Notes: generated by a model not told the origin, from the sequence alone. DNA of 64,000 bases from Nisaea acidiphila (GCF_024662015.1 NZ_CP102480.1:2204501-2268500), one strand, 5' to 3'. Positions 45,019 to 54,512 are shown, counted from the stretch's first letter. Program-made: numbers and translations.

Positions 45019-46326
45019 TTACTGGACCGTCTTGGCGAAGCGGGCGAGCAGCTTGTTGGCGCCGTCCTCGATGGCCGCGAAGGCATCGTCGACCGACTTG
45101 GAGCCGGCGAAGATCTGGTCGTATTCGCGGTTCATCACTTCGCGGATCTGCACGTAGTAACCGAGGCGGTAGCCCTTGTTGTTCTCGGCAGATTTCAGGT
45201 TCAGCTGCTGGATGCCGACCTCGGCGTCCGGCTCGTCCTTGTAATAGCCGGATTCCTTCGCGAGCGTGTAGGCCGCGTTGGTGATCGGCACGTAGCCGGT
45301 TTCCTTGTGCCAGAAGAACTGGGTTTCCGGCTTGGTCAGGAACTTGAAGAACTGGGCAACGCCCTCGTTCTCGGCCTTGTCCTTGCCGGAGAAGGCGAAG
45401 AGAGCCGCACCGCCGATGAAGGTGGTGTAGTCCTCGCCCTTGGCGATGCTGTTCCAATACGGCAGGTTGGTGGTACCGAAGTCGAACTTCGCCGCCTTCT
45501 TCAGACCACCGAAGGAGCCGGAGGAGCCGAGCCACATGGCGACTTCCTGGTCGATGAAGGGCTTCTGGTTGTCGCCCCACTTGGTGCCGTAATAGCCGAA
45601 CAGGCCGGCCTGCTGCCACTCGCGCGCCTTCGAGAAGTGCATGCGCATGTGTTCGTTGTTGTAGTTGATCTTGGTCGCGACGCCGTCGAAGCCGTTATTC
45701 TCGTTCGCCAGCGGGATGTTGTGCCGGGAGTGGAAGTTCTCGGAGAAGATCCACGGCGTGTGCGACTGGCTGAGCGCGATATAGCCCGCGTCCTTCAGCT
45801 TCGGCGCGATTGACTCGAACTCTTCCCAGGTCTTCGGCGGCTGCACGCCGGCTTTCGCCAGGGCGTCCTTGTTGTAGTAGAGCACCGGGGTGGAGCTGTT
45901 GAACGGCATGCCGATCATGTCGCCCTTGCTGTCCGCGTAGAAATAGCGGACGCCGGCGATGTAATCCTCGGCGTGGAAAGGAACGCCGTTTTCGTTCAGC
46001 AGGCTGGCAACCGGATAGACCGCGCCCTTGGCGTTGATGATGGTCGCGGCGCCGGCGTCGAAGATCTGGATGATGTTCGGCGCTTCGCCCGCGCGGAACG
46101 CGGCGATGCCGGCGGTCATGGTCTCTTCGTAGCCGCCCTTGTAGATCGGGGTCAGCTTGTACTCGCTCTGGGACGCGTTGAAGTCCTTGGCGATGGCGTT
46201 CACGGTCTCGCCGAGGCCGCCGCCCATGGCGTGCCAGAAGGTGATCTCGGTGGCCGCGTTGGCGGCGCCCGCACCGAGCATGGCAAGGCCAGCCGCGGCA
46301 GCGAGAAGCGTCTTGGTTGCTTTCAT
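45019..46326 (-). CDS. ugpB: sn-Glycerol-3-phosphate-binding periplasmic protein
   Basis: 435 residues. A Sec signal peptide ends ANA near residue 24. The mature protein starts ATEITFWHAMGGGLGETVN and includes YEETMTAGIAAFRAGEAPNI and GMPFNSSTPVLYYNKDALA, all characteristic of UgpB and its relatives among cluster-B solute-binding proteins. It captures glycerol-3-phosphate or glycerophosphodiesters in the periplasm. It is the first gene of ugpBAEC, with a Pho-box-like site upstream. Confidence 0.92.
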   Translation of the reverse strand: MKATKTLLAAAAGLAMLGAGAANAATEITFWHAMGGGLGETVNAIAKDFNASQSEYKLTPIYKGGYEETMTAGIAAFRAGEAPNIIQIFDAGAATIINAKGAVYPVASLLNENGVPFHAEDYIAGVRYFYADSKGDMIGMPFNSSTPVLYYNKDALAKAGVQPPKTWEEFESIAPKLKDAGYIALSQSHTPWIFSENFHSRHNIPLANENNGFDGVATKINYNNEHMRMHFSKAREWQQAGLFGYYGTKWGDNQKPFIDQEVAMWLGSSGSFGGLKKAAKFDFGTTNLPYWNSIAKGEDYTTFIGGAALFAFSGKDKAENEGVAQFFKFLTKPETQFFWHKETGYVPITNAAYTLAKESGYYKDEPDAEVGIQQLNLKSAENNKGYRLGYYVQIREVMNREYDQIFAGSKSVDDAFAAIEDGANKLLARFAKTVQ

Positions 46327-46387
46327 AAGAAGGCTCCAGTGGATGAAATACGAGCGCGTGACCGTATTCCCGCTGAAGGTCCGAACG

Positions 46388-46404
46388 GTGAAAGAACCGT
46401 GACA
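46388..46404 (-). promoter_or_regulatory. Pho-box-like site upstream of ugpB
   Basis: The minus strand reads TGTCAC-GGTT-CTTTCAC, one mismatch from the alphaproteobacterial TGTCAY-N4-CTGTCAY type half-site pair with an 11-bp period. It lies 62-78 nt upstream of the ugpB start. Control by PhoB would fit the known phosphate regulation of ugp operons. Confidence 0.5.
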
Positions 46405-46585
46405 TTTTCGTTGCAGTAATTTCGTCTAAGCTTTTCTTTTCATTTGAAAATTCAGAACGTTCGTTTGGTGCTGTCGCGACCGGTTTCGGACGATCGAAAA
46501 CTCCGTTTGCCGCGCAATGCGCGGATAGTCGGCGCCGGGAAGGCAAAGGTATAAAATAGGCATTGCAACCGAGGAGGCTGGAGAG

Positions 46586-47698
46586 ATGCCGGACGAAGGA
46601 ATGGCGGCACGCGGCGCGACGAGAGGCTTCGACGACGATGCGGCCCGCTGGGCGGCGGTGACCGGCAACGACGCGTCGGCGGACGGACATTTCTACTACG
46701 CGGTGATCACGACGGGCGTCTATTGCCGCCCGAGCTGCCGCTCGCGCATGCCGAAACGCGAGAATGTCCAGTTCTACGACAATGCCGCGGCCGCGGAGGC
46801 CGCAGGCTACCGGCCCTGCCGCAAATGCCTCGGCCAGGATGCGGCCGAAATCCGGCGCCGCGAGGCGGTAACCCGGGCCTGCGCGTTGCTCGACGGGGCG
46901 GAGGAGACCGCGCCGACGCTCGACGCGCTCGCCGCCGAGACCGGCCTCTCGCCCTATCATCTGCAACGGACCTTCAAGGCGGTGACCGGCGTCACCCCGC
47001 GGCAATATTGGGACGCGCGCCGGCTGGCCCGGCTCCGGCAGAACCTGAAATCGGGCGAGGCCGTGGCACCCGCGCTCTACGGTGCCGGCTACGGCTCGTC
47101 CAGCCGGCTCTACGAGAAAGCGCGCGGCCAGCTCGGCATGACGCCGGCGACCTACGGCAAGGGCGGCAAGGGGGCGGTGATCGCCTTCACCACGGCCGCC
47201 TCGCCGCTCGGCCCGCTGCTGGTCGCCGCGACCGAAGCCGGGATCTGCTTCGTCTCCCTCGGCAACGAGGTTTCCGCCCTGGAAACCGGGCTTCGCGAGG
47301 AGTTCCCCCGGGCCGAGATCGTACGCGAGGACGAGACGCTCGGAGAACTCACCGACCGTGTCCTCGCGAGCCTCGACGGCGGGACGCCGGACAGCGCCTT
47401 GCCGCTCGACATCCAGGCGACCGCTTTCCAGCGCCAGGTCTGGGAGGCGCTGATGGCGATACCGGCCGGCGAGACCCGGACCTATGGCGAGCTTGCGGAG
47501 GCGATCGGCAAACCGGGCGCGGCACGGGCCGTCGGGCGCGCCTGCGGCAGCAACCGGGTCGCCCTAGTCATTCCCTGCCACCGCGCCGTCGGCGCGAACG
47601 GCAGCCTCACCGGCTATCGCTGGGGCACGGAGCGCAAGCGCCGGCTTCTGGACGCCGAGCGCGCGGGGAACGCGAAACGGCTCGCCGCCGCCGGGTAA
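46586..47698 (+). CDS. ada: Bifunctional methyl-phosphotriester/O6-methylguanine repair protein and regulator Ada
   Basis: 370 residues with the full Ada layout. The N-terminal zinc/methyl-acceptor domain has cysteines C47, C51, C78 and C81. An AraC-type helix-turn-helix covers about residues 90-185 (LAAETGLSPYHLQRTFKAVT), and the C-terminal methyltransferase domain has the active-site motif PCHR (C331) in ALVIPCHRAVGANGS. It repairs alkylated DNA and, once methylated, activates its own regulon. GAGGAGG stands before the ATG. No clear neighbouring alkB or alkA gene is present. Confidence 0.94.
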   Translation: MPDEGMAARGATRGFDDDAARWAAVTGNDASADGHFYYAVITTGVYCRPSCRSRMPKRENVQFYDNAAAAEAAGYRPCRKCLGQDAAEIRRREAVTRACALLDGAEETAPTLDALAAETGLSPYHLQRTFKAVTGVTPRQYWDARRLARLRQNLKSGEAVAPALYGAGYGSSSRLYEKARGQLGMTPATYGKGGKGAVIAFTTAASPLGPLLVAATEAGICFVSLGNEVSALETGLREEFPRAEIVREDETLGELTDRVLASLDGGTPDSALPLDIQATAFQRQVWEALMAIPAGETRTYGELAEAIGKPGAARAVGRACGSNRVALVIPCHRAVGANGSLTGYRWGTERKRRLLDAERAGNAKRLAAAG

Positions 47699-47785
47699 AC
47701 CGTCCGGTTTTACCCGGGCCGAAATATGCGCTATGAAAAGGGGCCGTTCTTCCGGAATGGCCCTATTCTCTTTCGAAGATCACCG

Positions 47786-48991
47786 ATGAAAAATTCCGAT
47801 TTCCGGGTCGATTCGGTCGGCGGCATCGCGACGCTGACCCTCATGGTCGCGCTCGGCCAGATGGCGGTCGGCCTGTTCGTGCCCTCGCTGCCGTCGCTCG
47901 TCAGCTATTTCGATACCGATATGGGCACGGTGCAGTTGACGCTGACCGTGCATTTCACAGCATTCGCCCTGTTCCAGCTTCTTGCGGGCCCCCTCTCGGA
48001 CCGGTTCGGCCGCCGGCCGGTCATCCTGACCGGCCTCGCCATCTATGCCTGCGGAGCGATCGCCTGCGCCCTCGCGGAGAGCATCTCCGCCCTGATCGGG
48101 GCCCGCATCCTGCTCGCCATCGGCGCCTGCTCCGGCCACGCGGTCAGCCGGGCGGTGATCCGGGACCGCTCGGAAGGCGCCGACTCGGCGCGGATCATGT
48201 CCTATATCGGCATGGCCATGGCCCTCTCTCCCGCGCTGACGCCGACCATCGGCGGTCAGCTTCAGGGCCATTTCGGCTGGCAGGCCTGTTTCGTGCTGAT
48301 GGCCTGCATCAGCGGTGTCCTATTTCTCTACAGCTTCTTCTTTCTGCCAGAGACGATCCGCACGCGAAACGCGGACGCGATGAAATTCGGCGGCATGCTG
48401 GCCACCTATGGCCGACTGATGATCGACCGCCGCTTCTTCGGCTACGCGGCGCTGAATGGCTGCATCTTCGGCGCGCTCTTCGCCTATCAGACCGGTTCCC
48501 CCTACCTGCTGATGGTCGAGCTCGGCTATTCGCCGCAGGCCTACGGGCTGCTGATCCTGTTCAATGTCGCAGGGTTCCTCTCCGGCAACCTGATCACCAA
48601 CCGGTTCGGCCGTCGGGTCGGGATCTACGGCATGGTCCGGGCGGGCTCGATCCTGACCTTCGTCGCCGGGATCGCGATGGTGGTGCCGACCGAACTCGGT
48701 CACGTCTCGGCGCTCTCCATCATCGGCCCCAGCATGCTCCTGCTCTTCGCCATGGGGATCACCCTGCCGAGCGCGATGGCGGGCGCGATGCAGCATTTCC
48801 CGGAAGTCGCCGGCGCCGCCTCGGCCCTGCTCGGCTTCCTGCAGATGGGGACGGGCGCCCTCGGCTCCTTCATGATCAGCAGCCTGCAGAACCAGCATCC
48901 CCATGTGATGCCGGACGTCTTCGCGGTTTCCGGTGTACTGGCCCTCGTCGCCCTGGCCTTCATTCCGAAACCCGGAGCGGGTCGCGATTGA
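47786..48991 (+). CDS. Bcr/CflA-type MFS multidrug exporter
   Basis: 401 residues from the ATG at 47786; 20 extra in-frame codons upstream lack family similarity. Twelve helices are predicted. The MFS motif A is GPLSDRFGRRPVILTG, and the helix 4-5 region has AIGACSGHAVSRAVIRDRS, typical of the Bcr/CflA 12-TM proton antiporters. It probably exports small hydrophobic toxicants. It lies downstream of ada on the same strand with an 87-bp gap. Confidence 0.86.
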   Translation: MKNSDFRVDSVGGIATLTLMVALGQMAVGLFVPSLPSLVSYFDTDMGTVQLTLTVHFTAFALFQLLAGPLSDRFGRRPVILTGLAIYACGAIACALAESISALIGARILLAIGACSGHAVSRAVIRDRSEGADSARIMSYIGMAMALSPALTPTIGGQLQGHFGWQACFVLMACISGVLFLYSFFFLPETIRTRNADAMKFGGMLATYGRLMIDRRFFGYAALNGCIFGALFAYQTGSPYLLMVELGYSPQAYGLLILFNVAGFLSGNLITNRFGRRVGIYGMVRAGSILTFVAGIAMVVPTELGHVSALSIIGPSMLLLFAMGITLPSAMAGAMQHFPEVAGAASALLGFLQMGTGALGSFMISSLQNQHPHVMPDVFAVSGVLALVALAFIPKPGAGRD

Positions 48992-49066
48992 CCGGAAATC
49001 CGCGCGCAGGCACTAATATCTGGTAGTCTAGCCAATCAGGCCCACAACAAGTTGGGATTGCCGGGA

Positions 49067-49789
49067 ATGAAACAGACCAGCCCGCTGATCGTAACGGGAC
49101 GCGACGGGACGCAGATCGAAGTTCCGGTGCGGATCTCGGCACGGGCGCGGCGGCTCTCCCTCAAGGTCGATCCCGCGCGTGGCATGCCGGAACTGGTGCT
49201 CCCGCACGGCGTCGCCCCGACCCAGGCGGAAAGCTTCGTCGCCCGCAACGTGGTCTGGCTCGAGGAGCGGCTGAAACGGCTGCCGGAACCGATCGCCTTC
49301 GCCGACGGAACCATCATCCCCCTGCTCGGCACCGAGCATCTGATCCGCCACCGACCGGAGCTGCGCGGCACGGTGAGGCGGTTCGATGGCAACGACGGCG
49401 AGCCCGCACGGCTTGAGGTGTCCGGCGGCGCCGACCACCTTGCCCGGCGCCTGACCGACTGGCTGAAGCGCGAGGCCCGTGGGGAGATCTCGGCACGGGC
49501 CCGGCACTATGCGGAACGGCTCGACCGGCGGCCGTCACGGATATCGATCCGGGACACGCGGAGCCGCTGGGGCAGCTGCTCCTCGAAAGGCGCCCTCTCT
49601 TTCTCCTGGCGCCTCATTCTCGCACCCGAACACGTGCTCGACTATGTCTGCGCCCACGAGGCGGCGCACCTGATCGAGATGAACCACTCCCACCGGTTCT
49701 GGGCCCTGGTCGAGAAGCTGGTCGAGGATATGGACATGTCCCGCGCCTGGCTGAAACGGCACGGCGCGACGCTGCATCGCTACGGCTGA
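49067..49789 (+). CDS. YgjP-like zinc metallopeptidase (M48-type)
   Basis: 240 residues from the ATG at 49067; a TTG 15 nt upstream is less likely. The C-terminal part holds the family block RSRWGSCSSKGALSFSWRLI and the zinc site HEAAHLIEMNHSHRFW near residues 197-212, with the two histidines and glutamate of HExxH and a third histidine downstream. The N-terminal half is the variable RARRLSLKVD region of this family. Its cellular substrate is unknown. It stands alone between the MFS exporter and the EEP-family gene. Confidence 0.85.
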   Translation: MKQTSPLIVTGRDGTQIEVPVRISARARRLSLKVDPARGMPELVLPHGVAPTQAESFVARNVVWLEERLKRLPEPIAFADGTIIPLLGTEHLIRHRPELRGTVRRFDGNDGEPARLEVSGGADHLARRLTDWLKREARGEISARARHYAERLDRRPSRISIRDTRSRWGSCSSKGALSFSWRLILAPEHVLDYVCAHEAAHLIEMNHSHRFWALVEKLVEDMDMSRAWLKRHGATLHRYG

Positions 49790-49877
49790 CGCGCGCGCCC
49801 AAAATCCATCATCATCCGGTCAAATTTCCCGGCCAGTTTCACGCCCGCCTTTCAACGATTTTCGCGGGCCCTGCGGC

Positions 49878-50801
49878 ATGGATTCTCTTCGGCGCTATTC
49901 GATCATCTGTTCCTGGGCCATCGCCGCCGCCCTGATCGCCGGACTGTTCGGCGCCTTTCATCCACTGGCCGACAGTTTCGCGCATTTCCGCCTGCATCTG
50001 CTCGTCCTCGCCCTGCCGTTTTTGCTTCTGCTCCTGATCACCCGGGCCTGGATCAATGCGCTCGCGATAGCCGCGGTGGTCGTGGTCGGCGCCGGCTCTC
50101 TCGGCCAGCTGTTCGGCGGGGGGGCCTTCGCGGCGAACGGATCGGATGACGCGCAGCGCCTCCGCATCGTCTCGCTCAATCTGCACCATTTCTATACCGA
50201 CCCGGAACGGGTCACCGCCTTCATGGAAGAGGCGGCGCCGGGGGTGGTCGCCTTTCAGGAGGCCGGCCTGGAGCCACCTAAGATCACTGAGCGGCTGCGC
50301 GCGATCTATCCGCACCAGTTGATCTGCCGTTATCGCGGCGATGTCGGAATCGCCGTGCTCTCGCGCACTCCTTTCAAGGGCACCGGGTGCCTTGACGACC
50401 ATCGCCTCGCCTGGGCCACCGTCGAGCAAGACGGCCGGCCCGTGACCGTGGCGTCGCTGCATCTCCGCTGGCCCTTTCCCTCGCCGCAAGCCGCGCAGAT
50501 CGGCGGGCTTTCAACGGTCTGGGAACAGCTCGACACGCCACTCGTCATCACCGGCGATTTCAACGCGGCACCCTGGAGCCATGCGGTGCAGAAAGTGGCG
50601 CGCGATTCCGGAACCCGGGTCGTACCCGGTCTCCGGCGCAGCTTCACCTGGGGCGACAACTGGCTCGGCGACCTGATGGCTTTGCCGATCGATCACGCGC
50701 TGGTCTCGCCCACCCTGAAGATCGCCGGAGCCGAACTCGGCCCGCATGTCAGCTCGGACCATCTACCGCTGATCGTCGATGTGGAAACCCGGCGCTTCTA
50801 G
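49878..50801 (+). CDS. Membrane-anchored endonuclease/exonuclease/phosphatase (EEP) family protein
   Basis: 307 residues. Three N-terminal membrane helices (residues about 10-80) are followed by an EEP domain with VSLNLHHF, VVAFQEAGLE (metal-binding glutamate), ITGDFNAAPWS and SSDHLPLIVDV (catalytic Asp-His). Members hydrolyse phosphodiester or phosphomonoester bonds in nucleic acids or phospholipids; the three-helix anchor places the active domain in the periplasm. The C-terminus overlaps the converging PBP gene by 4 bp. Confidence 0.82.
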   Translation: MDSLRRYSIICSWAIAAALIAGLFGAFHPLADSFAHFRLHLLVLALPFLLLLLITRAWINALAIAAVVVVGAGSLGQLFGGGAFAANGSDDAQRLRIVSLNLHHFYTDPERVTAFMEEAAPGVVAFQEAGLEPPKITERLRAIYPHQLICRYRGDVGIAVLSRTPFKGTGCLDDHRLAWATVEQDGRPVTVASLHLRWPFPSPQAAQIGGLSTVWEQLDTPLVITGDFNAAPWSHAVQKVARDSGTRVVPGLRRSFTWGDNWLGDLMALPIDHALVSPTLKIAGAELGPHVSSDHLPLIVDVETRRF

Positions 50802-52783
50802 AGCCGGCTCGCGTCCTTGCCGGCAAGGCCCGCGAGCGGGCGCGGCGGGCCTTTCGCCGCCTCGGACATAAAGGCGGCCCAGATTTCCGCCGGCAGACTG
50901 CCGCCGGTCACCCCGTCCATCGGCGAGGCATCGTCACGGCCGACCCATATCCCCGCCACCAGATCCGCCGTATAGCCGATAAACCAGGCATCGCGGAAAT
51001 CCTGCGAGGTGCCGGTCTTGCCGGCTGCGGGACGGCCAATCCGCGCCCGCCGTCCGGTACCGCGCTCGACCACACTCTGCAGCATCCGGTTCAGCGCCGC
51101 GACGGAGCGGGCATCGACCACTTCCGGCGCGGAGGCACCGCCACGGGCATAGACCTTCCCCTCGCCCGACGTATCGATCGCCTCGACCGCGTAGGGGGTG
51201 ACGAAACGGCCGTGATTGGCGAAGGCGGCATAGGCCGCGGTCATTTCGAGCAGCGTCACCTCTCCCGCGCCGAGGGCCAGGCTCGGCCGGTCCGGCAGGG
51301 TGGCGGTCAGGCCGAGACGGCGCGCAACCGAGAGCGCACGGCGCCGGCCGATCGCCTCGGAGACGCTGACGGTCGCCGCGTTCAGCGACTCCGCGAGTGC
51401 GTCCTCCAGGGTCACTTCGCCACGGTAACGACCGTCGAAATTGCGTGGCTTCCATCCGTCGATGGCGAGCGCCGCGTCGGATACCGGCGTCTCGGGCTGG
51501 TATCCCGCCTCGAGCGCCGCCAGAAAGACGAAGGGCTTGAAGGCGGAACCCGGCTGGCGCAGGGCCTGGGTCGCGCGATTGAACTGGGAGGCGGCATAAT
51601 CCCGTCCGCCGATCATCGCCCGGACCGCGCCGTCCGGCGCCATCACCACCATGGCGATCTGCCGAGCGCCTTTCTTGGCGCCGCGTTTCATGCCCTCGGC
51701 GACGGCACGCTCGGCGAGACGCTGCAGGCGCCGGTCGAGCGTCGTGCGGACCGTCCGGTCGCCGCCGCCGGGACCGGCATAGCCGCCCGCCCGCTCGCGC
51801 GCCCAGTCTGCGAAATAGCGATGGTTTCGGCTGACTCCGGCGGCCCCGCGGACCGGCGCCGGAGCGGCCGAGATGCGGAGCGCCTCCGCCTCGGTGAGAT
51901 ATCCGGCATCGGCCATGTTCAGCAGCACCTGCCTGGTGCGGCCGGCGGAGAGCTCGCGGTCCACCGCCGGATTGTAACGCGACGGCGCCTTCAGCAGCCC
52001 GACCAGCATGGCGGACTGATAGGCGGTCAGATCCTCGACGGGACGGCCGAAATACTTCCGCGCCGCCGCATCGACACCGTAAGCGCCGGCGCCGAAATAG
52101 ACCCGGTTCAGATAGATCGCGAGAATCTCCTGCTTGGAGAACCTGTGCTCCAGCCAGAAGGCGAGCAGCAGTTCCTGGATTTTCCGAGAATAGGAACGCT
52201 CGGCGCTGAGGAAGACGTTCTTGGCGAGCTGCTGGGTCAGCGTGCTGCCACCCTGCACGGTACGGCCCGCCTGCAGATTTACCACCGCCGCACGGGCGAT
52301 CGAGATCGGATCGATTCCGAAATGAGAAAAGAAGCGCCGGTCCTCGGTCGCGACCAGGGCCTGGACCAGGGACTCCGGCAGACGGCTCACGGCGACCGGC
52401 CGTCCGTGCAGCGCGCCATAGGAGACAAACATGACCCCGTCCCGGTCCAGGAGACGGGTCGCCCCCGCGCGCTCATAGCGGTCAAGGTCGTTGATATCCG
52501 GGAGCTGATAGGCGTGATAGGCGAGCAGGCCGCCGATTGCGACGCCGATCCAGATCGCGGCGACGAAACCGTACTTCAGGAGTCCGGTGAGAAAGCCGGT
52601 TTTCTTGCGGACGACCGCCGACTTCCGGCGGCGCGGCGCGGAACGGGCGCGCGGTTTCGCGCCCGCACTCTTCCCGGCGCTCTTGGCCGCGCCCGCAGCC
52701 TCCCGCGCCGTGCCGGATTTTGCCTTTCCGGACCGGGCGCGACGGGAGGCTGTCGCGGATTTTCGTGTCGGAGTCCGTGCCAT
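50798..52783 (-). CDS. Class A penicillin-binding protein (transglycosylase/transpeptidase)
   Basis: 661 residues. A 65-residue cytosolic tail very rich in Ala, Arg, Lys and Ser precedes one membrane helix (about 70-92). The GT51 glycosyltransferase domain has the catalytic glutamate in ATEDRRFFSHFGIDP (E147), plus GGSTLTQQLAKN and RKIQELLLAFWLE. The transpeptidase domain has the active-site SxxK as S413-K416 in RQPGSAFKPF, then ESLNAATV and AGKTGTSQDFRDAWF. It polymerises and cross-links peptidoglycan in the periplasm. It is shorter than MrcA and lacks the OB-like insertion. Confidence 0.9.
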   Translation of the reverse strand: MARTPTRKSATASRRARSGKAKSGTAREAAGAAKSAGKSAGAKPRARSAPRRRKSAVVRKKTGFLTGLLKYGFVAAIWIGVAIGGLLAYHAYQLPDINDLDRYERAGATRLLDRDGVMFVSYGALHGRPVAVSRLPESLVQALVATEDRRFFSHFGIDPISIARAAVVNLQAGRTVQGGSTLTQQLAKNVFLSAERSYSRKIQELLLAFWLEHRFSKQEILAIYLNRVYFGAGAYGVDAAARKYFGRPVEDLTAYQSAMLVGLLKAPSRYNPAVDRELSAGRTRQVLLNMADAGYLTEAEALRISAAPAPVRGAAGVSRNHRYFADWARERAGGYAGPGGGDRTVRTTLDRRLQRLAERAVAEGMKRGAKKGARQIAMVVMAPDGAVRAMIGGRDYAASQFNRATQALRQPGSAFKPFVFLAALEAGYQPETPVSDAALAIDGWKPRNFDGRYRGEVTLEDALAESLNAATVSVSEAIGRRRALSVARRLGLTATLPDRPSLALGAGEVTLLEMTAAYAAFANHGRFVTPYAVEAIDTSGEGKVYARGGASAPEVVDARSVAALNRMLQSVVERGTGRRARIGRPAAGKTGTSQDFRDAWFIGYTADLVAGIWVGRDDASPMDGVTGGSLPAEIWAAFMSEAAKGPPRPLAGLAGKDASRL

Positions 52784-53129
52784 CGGTTTCCGCAGCTCAT
52801 AACCAGCTGCAGAATTAACTCATAACTATCTGATATTGGCAAATATTTTTCTTATTCTTAATATATCGGTTTAACTTGAAAAATATCGATAAAAATACTG
52901 AAAATGCACATAAATTGCCAAACATCAGCACGTTAAGCCAATATCTTCAATTTTATCTTAATTAACTTGTTTAACATAATAAATTATATGGATTTTCCAG
53001 CATTGTCCTTCACCTCCGGGGAGCCCTCCCACCTGCTCGCGAACCGATCACGCGCTCTCGCATTGCCCGTGATCGGGTGGCGCCATAGCTAAATCGGGTT
53101 CAGACCACGATCCCGACGGGAGACCCGAT
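52784..53129. other. AT-rich intergenic region upstream of the PBP gene
   Basis: These 346 bp contain a very AT-rich core (about 52810-52990, with runs such as CTTAATTAACTTGTTTAAC) inside an otherwise GC-rich region, then a GC-rich end before the TPR gene. Only the divergent starts of the PBP and TPR genes flank it. It probably holds both promoters; no gene or RNA was recognised. Confidence 0.6.
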
Positions 53130-54512
53130 ATGACCATCCGTGACAGCCGCGATCTCGCTGTCTCCAACGCCGACAACGCCATCGTCAGCGCACTGGAAAA
53201 GGCGCACGACCTTTTTCTGACCTATTCGGGAGACCCGCTCGGGGAGATCCAGGAGGTGCTCGACGGCGCACCCGATTTCGTCATGGGCCTGATCTTCAAG
53301 GCAGCGCTTCTGACCCAGGCGATGGAAACGCGGGTCTATCCGGACATGCTCCGCACGCTGGAAAAGGCGGAAGCGCTGACCGCCCGCGCGAACGAGCGGG
53401 AGCGGATGCATATCGCCGCGATCCGCGCCTGGGCGGACGGCGATTTCCATCGCGCCGTCGATCTCTGGGACGATGTTCTGGTGCATTACCCGCGCGATCT
53501 TCTCGCCCTGCAGCTCGCCCATCTCTCCGACGTCCTGCTCGGCGACACCTCGAACCAGCGGGACCGGGTCGCCCGCATCCTCCATGCCTGGGACGAGAGC
53601 GTACCCGGCTACGGCTATGTGCTCGGCTTCTACGCCTTCGGTCTGGAAGAGAATCGCGACTTCGCCATGGCGGAGGAATGCGGCCGCCGCGCCGTCGCGC
53701 TCAACCCGGCGGACTCCTATGCCGTTCACGCGGTCGCGCATGTGATGGAAAGCCAGGGCCGGCAGTCCGGCGGCATCAACTGGATGCGTTCGCGCGAGGG
53801 CGATTGGGCCTACGGAAATTTCGCCAACCATCTCTGGTGGCATCTCGCGCTTTATCATCTCGACCTCGCTCAAACCGACCGGGTGCTCGATATCTACGAC
53901 ACCCGTCTGCGCAGCACCGATCCGAGCGGCGACCGTTACGAGGAACTGGATGCCGCCGCCCTGCTCTGGCGCCTCAACCTGCTCGGCACCGATGTCGGCG
54001 ACCGCTGGAAAACGCTTGCCGACAAATGGGAGCCGAGCGCGACGGACACGCTCTACGCCTTCAACGACGTCCACGCGATGATGACCTTCGTGGCGGACGG
54101 GCGCTGGGACGTGGCGGAGAAGGTCCTCAACGCGCACGAGCGCTACATGGCGGCGGCGAACGATGCCAATTCCGCCATGACCCGCACGGTCGGCGAGCCC
54201 TTCTGCAAGGCGCTGAAGGCCTTCGCGGAGGAGAATTACGGCGCTGTGGTCGAGGCGTTGCTGCCGATCCGCTACCGCACCCGCTATCTCGGCGGCAGCC
54301 ATGCCCAGCGCGACATTATCGGACTTACCCTGCTCGAAGCGGCGCTCCGCGCCGGCCAGAACGAGCTTGCGTTAGCGCTCTCGTCCGAACGGACGGCCCT
54401 GAAGCCGACCAGTCCGCAGAACTGGCGGTTCGCCGCACGGGCGCATCGCGGCCTTGGCGATCACGGGCGCGCGGCGGAGGCCGAGGCCCACGCCGTCGCG
54501 CTGCACGGTTAG
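53130..54512 (+). CDS. Tetratricopeptide-repeat protein of the TTC38 type
   Basis: 460 residues, entirely helical, without signal peptide or membrane helix. TPR-like units are spread over the whole length; blocks such as AEECGRRAVALNPADSYAVH and AVAHVMESQGRQSGGINWM followed by NHLWWHLALYHLDL match the conserved core of the TTC38 family. This family is widespread from bacteria to man, but its biochemical role is unknown. The gene is monocistronic in context, with the converging rhodanese gene 7 bp after its end. Confidence 0.8.
   Translation: MTIRDSRDLAVSNADNAIVSALEKAHDLFLTYSGDPLGEIQEVLDGAPDFVMGLIFKAALLTQAMETRVYPDMLRTLEKAEALTARANERERMHIAAIRAWADGDFHRAVDLWDDVLVHYPRDLLALQLAHLSDVLLGDTSNQRDRVARILHAWDESVPGYGYVLGFYAFGLEENRDFAMAEECGRRAVALNPADSYAVHAVAHVMESQGRQSGGINWMRSREGDWAYGNFANHLWWHLALYHLDLAQTDRVLDIYDTRLRSTDPSGDRYEELDAAALLWRLNLLGTDVGDRWKTLADKWEPSATDTLYAFNDVHAMMTFVADGRWDVAEKVLNAHERYMAAANDANSAMTRTVGEPFCKALKAFAEENYGAVVEALLPIRYRTRYLGGSHAQRDIIGLTLLEAALRAGQNELALALSSERTALKPTSPQNWRFAARAHRGLGDHGRAAEAEAHAVALHG

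Noticed and set aside
44048-45619. N-terminal extension of ugpE over ugpA and ugpB
   Set aside because: The frame is open only as an Arg/Gly-rich shadow of two clear genes; the ATG at 44047 gives the normal UgpE length.
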